Positions 8,863 to 17,520 of a stretch of DNA of 64,000 bases are shown piece after piece (the first letter of the stretch is position 1; the number at the start of each line of letters is the position of its first letter). The stretch is taken from NCBI GenBank assembly GCA_028289405.1, contig JANQPP010000190.1:1-64000 (forward strand), written 5' to 3'. The notes under the pieces were generated by a model, which was not told the DNA's origin, searched no databases, and saw only the letters and a list, made by a program, of their open reading frames with translations. A program made the position numbers and the translations under genes. The DNA is from Pirellulales bacterium (GTDB taxonomy: Bacteria > Planctomycetota > Planctomycetia > Pirellulales > JANQPP01).

Positions 8863-9862
8863 GAGGCGAAACCTGCGTTGTCACATTTGAAGCGGGGACG
8901 GAAAAGGGAATCGCCGAGTTCGCGTTTGGCTCTCCGCATGGCTGGTCTTCTCGTGCGGTGTGGCGCAATTCGTGAATCGCGCCACGCATGATTTGCGCCT
9001 CGCGAAACGCCGTGAACCAGGCTACGTTTTTCCAAGGAGACCAAAACGCCGCTTTGGCCGATTCGACCGCGAGCTTACGATAAATCCAGCGGGGCACCGG
9101 CCCCCAAAACGGGCCGTCAAAGTATTCTTGACGCCGCACGAACGTCCTGCCGGCGCCAAAAAACCACTCCCGTATGTATTTGGCACGAACCCGGTCGCGG
9201 GAAACGTGGTGCTGAACGCAAGCGTCTGGCAACCACATGCCGTGCTGGCCATCTTCACGGAGGCGTTCGACTAGATAGGTGTCATCACCGCCAGTCAGTT
9301 CGGATCCCAATCGGCCATAGCGGGTGTCGAACCGGTAGCGGCGGACCATGTCTCCTCGAAAGGCCATATTGGCTCCAAAAAATCCTTCGCCCGGTTCCAA
9401 TCGCCGCGACTCGTCTCCATGGTCGCAAATCACGAACACGCCTCGAAGCTCGTCCAGGTGACGCTTCATCCAGGCCTTCGGAGGCTGTTCAAACCAGGGT
9501 TGGATCCGGCCCACAAAAAAGGCGGCGTCAGGGTGTGCCTGGAATGCCCGCGTATAGGCCATGAGCCAATCCGCATCCACGAGCACGTCATCGTCGGTCC
9601 AGATGAGATAATCGCCGTCGAATGCCGTGATGGCGCAGTTTCTGGCGTTGGAGTGGCCCAACTTCGGTTCGAACAGGCAGTGCAGAGGGAGTTGCGACTG
9701 ATGTTTGGCTAGCACTTGCTGTGTGGAATCGGACGAGCCGTTATCCACGACGAGAAGATCCCAATCGACTTCCCGGGGAAGGCGCAAGTCTCGCATCCGT
9801 TGGAGCGTTTGATCCAACAGCTTCGCGCGGTTCCATGTGCAGATCGCCACGGATATCTTCAC
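8843..9862 (-). CDS. Glycosyltransferase family 2
   Basis: A GT2 enzyme and the first gene of the seven-gene minus-strand operon. Motifs are SVAICTWNRAKLLDQTLQ, LLVVDNGSSDSTQQVL and the divalent-metal DxD region LIWTDDDVLVDADWL; a second acidic site is GGDDTYLVERL. GTG at 9862 is chosen because CCAGGA lies about ten bases upstream (9873-9878 on the + strand), whereas the TTG at 9871 would sit directly against it. Product about 339 residues. The 520-base non-coding stretch upstream must hold the operon promoter unless the distant GT4/methyltransferase pair reads through. Confidence 0.88.
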   Translation of the reverse strand: MKISVAICTWNRAKLLDQTLQRMRDLRLPREVDWDLLVVDNGSSDSTQQVLAKHQSQLPLHCLFEPKLGHSNARNCAITAFDGDYLIWTDDDVLVDADWLMAYTRAFQAHPDAAFFVGRIQPWFEQPPKAWMKRHLDELRGVFVICDHGDESRRLEPGEGFFGANMAFRGDMVRRYRFDTRYGRLGSELTGGDDTYLVERLREDGQHGMWLPDACVQHHVSRDRVRAKYIREWFFGAGRTFVRRQEYFDGPFWGPVPRWIYRKLAVESAKAAFWSPWKNVAWFTAFREAQIMRGAIHELRHTAREDQPCGEPNANSAIPFSVPASNVTTQVSPHGNECA

Positions 9863-10391
9863 CGGTGCCAACTCCTGGATGTCTGCCTAAGCGGTCGTTT
9901 GAACAAGCAGATGGGGTTCATTCGTCGCCGCACCCTCCCGGCAACCAATGTTTGCTTCGGAAAGAACGCTGGAAATCTGTATGATGTCACACGATTGTCT
10001 GACATCACCGCGCGATGTTCACGCGCCGGAAATGAATATATACGGGTGTTCACATTCTCGATGCGGCAACAGATAAGGTGCGATCGCGGTTCTCTACTCA
10101 CCGCGTCGAGAAATAGACCGTTCACTGTAAGTTGCCTTGCCCGTGGCCCAATAGTTTAACCGGAATTCCCCTCAAAAGTTAGATGCGGGCCGGCAAATTC
10201 CTTGCCCATCCCCGCAATATGAAACTTTAGGTTACGGGAGCTTCCCGCCTCGTGATTGTCCGCCCAGGTGACTCTCGGGCGAAACGGATCAACTCGATTT
10301 TCTATCGCGAGAAGAGAAATATACGGATCGACACCCGCGATTTGGCCAAAAATACCGGTCGTCAATACGATTCGGCCAACCCAGGAGAGCC
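9863..10391. other. Intergenic stretch, probable operon promoter region
   Basis: About 530 bases between two minus-strand transferase genes. It is somewhat more AT-rich than its neighbours (for example ATGAATATATAC near 10033). No reading frame here has a credible start or domain, and I see no tRNA-like cloverleaf or strong terminator hairpin. It most likely carries the promoter of the operon starting at 9862. Confidence 0.4.
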
Positions 10392-11723
10392 TTAGCACGA
10401 ACCGACGGAACGTTGGCTGACTTCCTGAAAGAGCCGCAATAGTGGAAGAATCGTGACATCCGGAGCAAGCCTCTGAAGCGACTCTCTTGCTAGATCTCCC
10501 ATTCGTGATCGTTCCTCGGGCGGCAGGTGCCAGGCGTCGTGGAGTGTTTCCAATAGCGCCTGATGATCGTCTTGAGGCACGAGGAATCCGTTCCAACCGT
10601 CGGAAATAAGTTCCTCGAAACTGGCGTCTTTCGTGGCCACCACCACACGGCGCAGGGCCATCGCCTCCATGCAGGCATTGGGAAGATTGTCGATTCGTGA
10701 AGGAAGAGTCACTACTCGGGCATTCGCGACCAAGGGCAACAATTCATTGTGCCGGATCTCTGAAAGGATCTCCACCCGATTCTCAAAATCACCAGCATAT
10801 CGCCGGATGTAGCTGTCATACCGCTCGCCATCCGGGCGTTGGCTGATTCGTCCGACAAACAGAAACCGCATCTCCGGATTTCGCAAAAGCAGCTCGGACA
10901 GAATTTCGGCGAGGCGGTCACAGCCTTTCATGCGGCCGATGGTCCCAAAAAACAACATGTATGGATGTGGGCGGGGCGAAGCTTTGCAACATCCGACCTT
11001 GGCATCGAAGCTCTCCAAATCGTAAGGAGGAGCGAGCACGCGGGTCGGTATTCGCTCCTTGCGAGAGAGAACGTCCGCGATCAGCCGGCTAGGGGCGTAA
11101 ATGGCCGTGCTGGAACGGCATTGCCGGATTTCCGCACGCTCGATCAGCCGCTGTGGTCCCGTGATCGGCCAAGCGTAGGCCTCTCGCCACATCGGTTCAT
11201 ACGACGAGACCCGGGTGACCACGGGCGCCACCGGACGCAGGGCGGTGAAGAGTCCACATGCCCGATAATTCGCGGTTTGCACGACATCGAACGGTAATTC
11301 GGCGTGCCTTTGGCGTAGACGAGATGCTAGGGACCAGGCGTTAGCAAGGAGTAGTGCCAGGTCATTATATCGCCACAGAAATGGAAGCTTCGTCATTGCC
11401 TGGAATGTCTTCTGGCAACGGGCCACGCGGTGCACAGGAATTTCACCATCCTTGACAGTTCCATTTTCGTGGGAAATCGTGAAGACCTCGGGCCTATGGC
11501 CTAAATCGTGTAACGAGTACGCCGTACGCCGTAAATATGTTGCCAAACCGCCAGCAAAAAACCTTTCCGTCGGATATTCGGTCGTGAGAAATGCCACATG
11601 CAATGGAGATTGGGCCGAGACCTCCACCTTAAGTTCGCGTGTAGCAAGAGAATCCGAATCTGACGACGCCTCATCAGCGGACGGCAACGCGGCGGCATGC
11701 ATCGTGAGCATGGTGAAATTCAA
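10392..11723 (-). CDS. Glycosyltransferase family 4
   Basis: A GT-B transferase of 443 residues, with an N-terminal extension of about 40 residues before the domain start LHVAFLTTEYPTERFFAGG. The donor domain shows YMLFFGTIGRMKGCDRLAE, and the EX7E-like segment is DNLPNACMEAMALRRVVVA, in which the first acidic position is less typical than in the other GT4s here. The gene overlaps the upstream methyltransferase by four bases. An alternative start is one of the methionines at residues 5 or 8. Codon use looks a little more AT-rich than in the operon downstream, as in the plus-strand GT2 nearby, which hints at a different origin for this sub-cluster. Confidence 0.88.
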   Translation of the reverse strand: MNFTMLTMHAAALPSADEASSDSDSLATRELKVEVSAQSPLHVAFLTTEYPTERFFAGGLATYLRRTAYSLHDLGHRPEVFTISHENGTVKDGEIPVHRVARCQKTFQAMTKLPFLWRYNDLALLLANAWSLASRLRQRHAELPFDVVQTANYRACGLFTALRPVAPVVTRVSSYEPMWREAYAWPITGPQRLIERAEIRQCRSSTAIYAPSRLIADVLSRKERIPTRVLAPPYDLESFDAKVGCCKASPRPHPYMLFFGTIGRMKGCDRLAEILSELLLRNPEMRFLFVGRISQRPDGERYDSYIRRYAGDFENRVEILSEIRHNELLPLVANARVVTLPSRIDNLPNACMEAMALRRVVVATKDASFEELISDGWNGFLVPQDDHQALLETLHDAWHLPPEERSRMGDLARESLQRLAPDVTILPLLRLFQEVSQRSVGSC

Positions 11724-12472
11724 GAAGGCAACGTGGATACGGAAGGGGCATGAAAGCGATCAATCCAGCAGGAGCTGTCTGGAGGGAGCCCGGCTGCCTC
11801 GCGGTAATTATCCATCCGGCCAGGAACTCGATGGGACCAATGGGGATCCTTGCGCAGCGAAATTAGGTTTTCGACCGAAATGGAGACATGCCACTGGCCA
11901 GCAGCCAATAATTCCCCGAGGACGGTCGTGACCCCATGATAATAGGCGTGATCATGTAGGATTAAACGTCCGCCATCCCGCACCAGGGGAGCAAAACGTT
12001 CCACGTCCCTCTGGCAGCCCGCGTAGCTGTGGTCCCCGTCGATGAAGACTACATCGCATTCTCCTTCAAACGGCAGGGAGACGTCACGGCTGTTGCCCAC
12101 CACGGGCACGATGATGTCCGACCAGCGGCGCGTGTTTTTCATGAATTCATCACGCGTGGAACGTTGCCCTTCCGTCATTGTGTCGTTTTCCCAGGTGTCC
12201 ACGCAATAAACGTGTTGTTGCTGGTCCGGATTACCCCAGCGCCGCAAAGCCTCCGCCAGCACGACAGAAGACGCGCCCAAATAGGACCCGACTTCAAGAA
12301 ATCGTCCCAAGCGGATATTCCAGCAGGCTTCTTCGTAGAGGCAGATCCGTTCCTGGAGCGTGGTTTGCGTGGCAACATCCACGGCCGTGCCGACCAACCG
12401 GCGCATCCGCCTTTCGGGAAAAGCCGCCTTTAGGCCCACCGCGATCCGCTGTTTCCAATTCTGAGGTCTCAT
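11720..12472 (-). CDS. Class I SAM-dependent methyltransferase
   Basis: A 250-residue methyltransferase of the Methyltransf_24 type, often found with glycosyltransferases, where it modifies glycans or their precursors. SAM motif I is FLEVGSYLGASSVVLAEAL, and the family's DVVFIDGDHSYAGCQRDVERF, DGGRLILHDHAYYHGV segments are intact. It is transcribed with the following GT4 through a four-base overlap. A plus-strand GT2 diverges 242 bases upstream, and that gap presumably holds both promoters. The acceptor cannot be deduced. Confidence 0.87.
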   Translation of the reverse strand: MRPQNWKQRIAVGLKAAFPERRMRRLVGTAVDVATQTTLQERICLYEEACWNIRLGRFLEVGSYLGASSVVLAEALRRWGNPDQQQHVYCVDTWENDTMTEGQRSTRDEFMKNTRRWSDIIVPVVGNSRDVSLPFEGECDVVFIDGDHSYAGCQRDVERFAPLVRDGGRLILHDHAYYHGVTTVLGELLAAGQWHVSISVENLISLRKDPHWSHRVPGRMDNYREAAGLPPDSSCWIDRFHAPSVSTLPS

Positions 12473-12714
12473 CTCGCTCCAGTCCGATTGCGTCCGCGGA
12501 CGAAATTTCTCCGTTCACGTGATCCGCTCGAATATAGCATAACACCCGGAATCCGTGGCAATTCCGACGGCGGTTTGGACGGGACCGTGCATTGCCCGGT
12601 TTGTCTCGGTCGCGGCGCGGAGGTACGTTTACGCGGAAGCCCGTGGATGTTTTGCGTGCCGCGTTCTCCGTCACGCGACGAAGACTCCTATCCAATACCA
12701 TTAGGACATACTGA

Positions 12715-13689
12715 GTGATCAAGCCGACCGTCTCCATTGTCATTCCTTGCTACCAACAAGGATCCTACTTGCGGCAAGCCATCGAATCGGTGCTGGGCCA
12801 AACCCTGGCCAACGTGGAAACCATCGTGGTGAATGATGGTTCCACGGATAATACTGATGAAATTGCTTCAGAATTCGCAGACCGTATTCGATGCATCCGG
12901 CAGTCGAACCGGGGGCTCATGGCCGCGCGAAACCGGGCGATTCGCGAAGCTGCGGGCGAGTACATCTTGTTTTTGGATGCCGACGACATGCTCCATCCCC
13001 AGGCCCTGGAGCATCAATATTCCGCGATGGAGTCCCAGCGAAATCGTCTTTGCATCATGGAACATCGGGACTTCGAAACGGTTCCCGAACTGCATGGAGA
13101 TGGGGTGAAGGGGTCGCCGACCCTCGAACCAACCCTCCCCTACATCATCCACAAGTGTCCGGGACCGCCTGTGAAAATCATGGCGCCGCTAGAGGCAGTG
13201 AAAAAAATTCGCGGTTTCACGCTCTCTTCGCCAGGATGCGCGGATTGGGACTTGTGGCTCCGGCTCGCGCTGCATGGTGTGGACCAAATGATCATGTTGC
13301 CCTTCGAAGGTGCCTACTACCGACGCTATCCTGGCTCGATGAGCACTGACATTACCAAGATGCTCCATTCCCGTAGCGACGTATTGCACGGACTGCATTA
13401 CCAGATTGTTAGCGACGGAAGCCTTTTCAGACTTTGGGGACAAGAACTGGCAAACGCTGAACAGCGAGTGTTACGCCGCTATATCGCCAACGGAATCTAT
13501 GATCAATACTATGAATTGCTGAGGCAGCTTGTCGTGGACCTTCGGCGAAGAGGCATACGTCCCACCTGCAGCAAATGGAAGGTATTAGCGGATAGTGCTT
13601 TGGGCATCCACTCCGAAACTCTGGCCATGCAGTTTCACCGCCTGTTTTCGAGAGAGTACCTCAACTATTATCGCATGGACATCCGCTGA
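12715..13689 (+). CDS. Glycosyltransferase family 2
   Basis: A GT2 enzyme of 324 residues with the start VSIVIPCYQQGSYLRQAIES, then ETIVVNDGSTDNTDEI and the metal-binding LFLDADDMLHPQAL. The start codon is GTG at 12715; the upstream region has no strong purine-rich site, so expression may be low or use an unusual start. The C-terminal third is rich in Tyr, Arg and Leu and uses more AT-ending codons than most of the window. It stands alone on the plus strand, diverging from the methyltransferase/GT4 pair and converging on pyruvate carboxylase 28 bases downstream. Confidence 0.88.
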   Translation: MIKPTVSIVIPCYQQGSYLRQAIESVLGQTLANVETIVVNDGSTDNTDEIASEFADRIRCIRQSNRGLMAARNRAIREAAGEYILFLDADDMLHPQALEHQYSAMESQRNRLCIMEHRDFETVPELHGDGVKGSPTLEPTLPYIIHKCPGPPVKIMAPLEAVKKIRGFTLSSPGCADWDLWLRLALHGVDQMIMLPFEGAYYRRYPGSMSTDITKMLHSRSDVLHGLHYQIVSDGSLFRLWGQELANAEQRVLRRYIANGIYDQYYELLRQLVVDLRRRGIRPTCSKWKVLADSALGIHSETLAMQFHRLFSREYLNYYRMDIR

Positions 13690-13717
13690 GTCTCTCTGCA
13701 TCCTGTTGCTCACCTAG

Positions 13718-16700
13718 TTACTCAATTCTCACCAGCAGATCGCCGGTTTCGACTTGCGTGCCCCGCTCCACGAGGATTTCGGCCACCTTGCCGTCGACCG
13801 TGGCGTTGACCTGCGTCTCCATCTTCATGGCTTCGAGGCTCAGAAGCTTTTGACCAGCCGTCACCTTGTCTCCGACTTGCACTGGCACCGAGACGACCAT
13901 GCCGGGCATCGTCGAGGCCACCTGCTTGGGATCCTTCGGATCGGCTTTGAGTGCCTGCTGTGTTTCGGTTCCCAGTGAATGATCGGTCACGGAGACGACC
14001 CTAGGCTGGCCGTTGAGCTCGAAGAAGACGTTTCGGCGGCCATCGGCATGCGGTTCGCTGACGGTGAGGTACTTGATGAACAGGGTCTTGCCCGGCTCGA
14101 TGTCGACGGAGAACTCTTCCTGCGGCTCGGGTCCAAAAAAGAACACCGGTGTGGTCAGATGGCTTACGTCCGAGAATTTTTGAAAGTGGTCGACAAAGTC
14201 GGTGTAGACCTTGGGATAGAGGAGATAGGTCACGACTTCCCGGCGTTGCGGGGGTCGTTGCAGGAGTTTTTCCAGCTTTTCCGCGTCGGCGTCGAAATCC
14301 TCGGGTGGGAGGCTTTCCCCCGGCCGACCGCTGACGAGCGGATGGTCTTGAACGACCTTTTTGACGACCTCTTGGGGAAAACCGCCAGGCGGTTGGCCCA
14401 TCTTCCCCGAAAGCAAGTCGATCACCGAACTGGGGTAGGCCAGTTCCTTCTCTCCGGCGAGCACGTCTTGGGGCGTGAGGTCATTGGCGACCATGAACAA
14501 TGCCATGTCACCCACCGCTTTGGAAGTCGGCGTAACCTTCACGATATCCCCGAAGAGTTGATTGACCTGGGCATACACGTGGCAGACTTCGCTCCAACGG
14601 TCCGCCAACCCCAATGCCCGAGCCTGCTGGTAGAGATTCGTGTATTGCCCTCCCGGCATTTCATGCTGGTAGAGGTCCGCGGAGGCGGGCAGCACTTGGC
14701 TTTCGAACGGTGTGTAGAATTCGCGCACGGCTCGCCAGTAGTCGGCGATTGCATCCAGGTGTTGCGTCCTGAGTTCGGGCGCGCGGTCAGTGAAGCGTAA
14801 CGCCTCGACTAGCGTGTTCAGGTTGGGCTGCGAAGTTCCTCCGGAAAGGGGAGACATCGCGGCGTCGGCGATATCCAAGTCTTGCTCGGCGCCATTCATG
14901 ATGGCTCCCGCCTGGATGCCCGCCGTATCGTGCGTGTGGAAGTGGATCGGCAGGCCGATTTCCTGTTTCAAGGTGCGGATCAGCAGGGTCGCCGCCTGTG
15001 GCTTGCATAGCCCGGCCATATCCTTGATGGCCAGAAGATGGGCGCCCATCTTCTCAAGTTCCTTGGCAAGATTTACATAGTATTTGAGATCGTATTTTGT
15101 ACGCTGGGGATCAAGGATGTCTCCGGAATAACAGATGGCCGCCTCGCAAATGGCGTCCGTGTTGAGCACCGCCTCCATGGCGACGCGCATGTTCGGCACC
15201 CAATTGAGCGCATCGAAGATGCGGAACACGTCGATGCCCGCCGTGGCCGCCTCCTTCACGAAAACTTCGACCACATTGTCCGGATAGTTCGTGTACCCCA
15301 CGGCGTTGCTGGCCCGCAGCAACATCTGAAACAGGATATTGGGGATGCGTTCCCGCAATTCGGTCAACCGCTGCCACGGAGACTCCTTGAGAAACCGCAT
15401 GGAAGTGTCGAAGGTCGCTCCTCCCCACATCTCCAAGGAGAATAATTGTGGGCAGAGATAGGCGTACGCTTCGGCGATTTGCAACAGGTCGTAGGTCCGC
15501 AGGCGCGTCGCCAGCAGGGATTGGTGCGCGTCTCGAAAGGTCGTGTCCGTGAGGAGTAGGGGCTTGTGCTCACGCAACCATTTTCCGAAATCGGCGGCTC
15601 CCAGTTGGTGCAGCTTTTGCCGCATACCAGCGGGCGGCTCGCCGTGGGCCTCCACTTTCGGCAGCGGTGCGGGCTCTCGCCGCGGGGAAATGGGCAGGTC
15701 CTTTACCAGCGGATTCCCGTTGACGATCGTTTCCGCCAGAAACGAGAGCAGCCGCGTCGCACGGTCGCGGCGTCTTACGAATTTGAATAGCTCCGGTGTC
15801 TCATCGATGAAGCGGGTCGTGCATTGTCCGTCGAGAAATGTCGGGTGGTTCACCAAGGAGATGAGAAAGGGAATATTCGTTTTGACGCCACGAATGCGGA
15901 ATTCATGCAGACAACGGTCCATTTTCCTCACGGCATCGTGGAACCTAAGGCCCCGGGACGAGACCTTAACCAGCAGTGAATCGTAAAACGGATTCACGAC
16001 CGCGCCCGAAAAAGCACTTCCCGCGTCCAAGCGAATGCCGGGACCACTGGCCGAGCGATAATGGGTCACGCGGCCGTAATCGGGCAAGAAGTTATTGCTG
16101 GGATCTTCCGTGGTAACGCGGCATTGCACGGCAAACCCATGGACCTGTACTTCTTCCTGTTTCCCGCAGCCGATTTCCGGATCGCTGAGGAGACTCCCCT
16201 GGGCGATGAGGATCTGCGATTTCACGATGTCGATGCCGGTGACCTCCTCGGTGACCGTGTGTTCTACTTGAATGCGAGGATTGACTTCGATGAAGTAAAA
16301 CTTGCCTGTATCCGCATCGACCAGGAACTCGACCGTGCCGGCGTGGGAGTACCCGACCGCGTTGCCGATATCCAGCGCGGCTTGGCAGATGCCGTCGCGG
16401 ATGTCGGTGGCCAGGCTAGGGGCGGGAGCGATTTCCACGACTTTTTGGTGCCGCCTCTGCACGGAACAATCGCGTTCGTAGAGATGCACCAAATTCCCGT
16501 GCTGGTCTCCTAATAATTGCACCTCGATATGCCGTGCTCGGGCGATGAATTTTTCGACGAAGATATCCCCGCTGCCAAAAGCGGAGAATGCTTCCCGCTG
16601 GGCCTGTTCAAGGTTCGGAGCGAGTTCTTCCGGTTTGTTTATTACCCGCATCCCGCGTCCGCCGCCGCCGTGAGCCGCCTTGAGAATGACGGGATAGCCC

Positions 16701-17164
16701 ATTTTTTCCGCCAACTTTTGAGCTTCTTTGGCATCCTGGAGAGGATTCTCGCTACCAGCCAACACGGGAACGTTCGCGGAGACAGCCACGCGCCGAGCGG
16801 CCGTTTTGTCGCCCAGTTTGATTAAGTTTTCGGAATTCGGGCCAATAAAGGCGATTCCCCGTGCTTCGCAGGCCGCGGCGAATTTGGCATTCTCGGACAA
16901 GAACCCGTATCCCGGATGAATGGCGTCGATTTTTTCTCTTTCCGCCAGATCGACGATCGCTTCGATATCGAGATACGCCCGAATCGGTTCTCCTTTCTTG
17001 CCAATCAGAAAAGCTTGGTCCGCTTTAAACCGATGAAGGGCATGCCGGTCCTCGTGGGAATAAATGGCGATCGTATGAATACCCAGTTCATGCGCGCTGC
17101 GAAACACACGTGTGGCAATTTCGCTCCGGTTGGCTACCAGCAAGCGTCGAAAATTCTTGTTCAT
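13718..17164 (-). CDS. pyc: Pyruvate carboxylase
   Basis: Biotin-dependent, ATP-driven carboxylation of pyruvate to oxaloacetate, an anaplerotic cytoplasmic enzyme. The 1148-residue length is that of single-chain pyruvate carboxylases. Order: biotin carboxylase (FRRLLVANRSEIATRVFRSA; ATP-grasp HGGGGRGMR; RDCSVQRRHQK), carboxyltransferase TIM barrel from about residue 530 (DTTFRDAHQSLLATR) with metal ligands in FHTHDTAG, and a C-terminal biotinyl domain with EAMKME, biotin-accepting Lys near 1114. A longer frame to 17287 exists, but ATG at 17164 matches the family start MNKNFRRLLVANRSE and the preceding residues are not family-like. It stands alone on the minus strand with an AT-rich leader. 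Confidence 0.97.
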   Translation of the reverse strand: MNKNFRRLLVANRSEIATRVFRSAHELGIHTIAIYSHEDRHALHRFKADQAFLIGKKGEPIRAYLDIEAIVDLAEREKIDAIHPGYGFLSENAKFAAACEARGIAFIGPNSENLIKLGDKTAARRVAVSANVPVLAGSENPLQDAKEAQKLAEKMGYPVILKAAHGGGGRGMRVINKPEELAPNLEQAQREAFSAFGSGDIFVEKFIARARHIEVQLLGDQHGNLVHLYERDCSVQRRHQKVVEIAPAPSLATDIRDGICQAALDIGNAVGYSHAGTVEFLVDADTGKFYFIEVNPRIQVEHTVTEEVTGIDIVKSQILIAQGSLLSDPEIGCGKQEEVQVHGFAVQCRVTTEDPSNNFLPDYGRVTHYRSASGPGIRLDAGSAFSGAVVNPFYDSLLVKVSSRGLRFHDAVRKMDRCLHEFRIRGVKTNIPFLISLVNHPTFLDGQCTTRFIDETPELFKFVRRRDRATRLLSFLAETIVNGNPLVKDLPISPRREPAPLPKVEAHGEPPAGMRQKLHQLGAADFGKWLREHKPLLLTDTTFRDAHQSLLATRLRTYDLLQIAEAYAYLCPQLFSLEMWGGATFDTSMRFLKESPWQRLTELRERIPNILFQMLLRASNAVGYTNYPDNVVEVFVKEAATAGIDVFRIFDALNWVPNMRVAMEAVLNTDAICEAAICYSGDILDPQRTKYDLKYYVNLAKELEKMGAHLLAIKDMAGLCKPQAATLLIRTLKQEIGLPIHFHTHDTAGIQAGAIMNGAEQDLDIADAAMSPLSGGTSQPNLNTLVEALRFTDRAPELRTQHLDAIADYWRAVREFYTPFESQVLPASADLYQHEMPGGQYTNLYQQARALGLADRWSEVCHVYAQVNQLFGDIVKVTPTSKAVGDMALFMVANDLTPQDVLAGEKELAYPSSVIDLLSGKMGQPPGGFPQEVVKKVVQDHPLVSGRPGESLPPEDFDADAEKLEKLLQRPPQRREVVTYLLYPKVYTDFVDHFQKFSDVSHLTTPVFFFGPEPQEEFSVDIEPGKTLFIKYLTVSEPHADGRRNVFFELNGQPRVVSVTDHSLGTETQQALKADPKDPKQVASTMPGMVVSVPVQVGDKVTAGQKLLSLEAMKMETQVNATVDGKVAEILVERGTQVETGDLLVRIE

Positions 17165-17520
17165 AAAATTCCGGCGATCAAAATCAAAAACTACAAAGTT
17201 ACAAGTTAATTGTCCCGTTGTCTTGCGGGAACGAAACGACTGCCTAAGCCCTTCGGTAAGCCGGCGGCCGTTCACAATCGTCCACAAGGATTTCCGTGGC
17301 CAGACGACGTCCGTGAGGTAGCGAAAATCGGCTTTAGCTGGTCACCTGGTTGGTTCGCAGCGATATTCTCGCTGTTTGGATTCGTTCGTGCCAGCACCGC
17401 GAACGCTATACCGCCGTGCGACACGCAATAAGGATTACCGATTGACGTTTCCTCGGAAAGTGGGTGAGGGCCGACACGCCGGTCATTCAGCGAATACGTC
17501 GACGAGTGCCGCGTGAGAAA
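17165..17520. other. Intergenic region upstream of pyruvate carboxylase
   Basis: About 355 bases between two minus-strand genes. The first 60 bases next to pyc are distinctly AT-rich (around 17180-17215) and are the best place for its promoter. I find no gene, tRNA or clear terminator; the frames that cross it have no recognisable protein. Confidence 0.35.

Noticed and set aside
10156..10596. A 146-codon minus-strand frame in the gap and overlapping GT4
   Set aside because: Different frame from the intact GT4, no ribosome site, no domain; the GT4 shows no sign of a frameshift.
13979..14800. A 273-codon plus-strand frame
   Set aside because: Antisense to pyruvate carboxylase.
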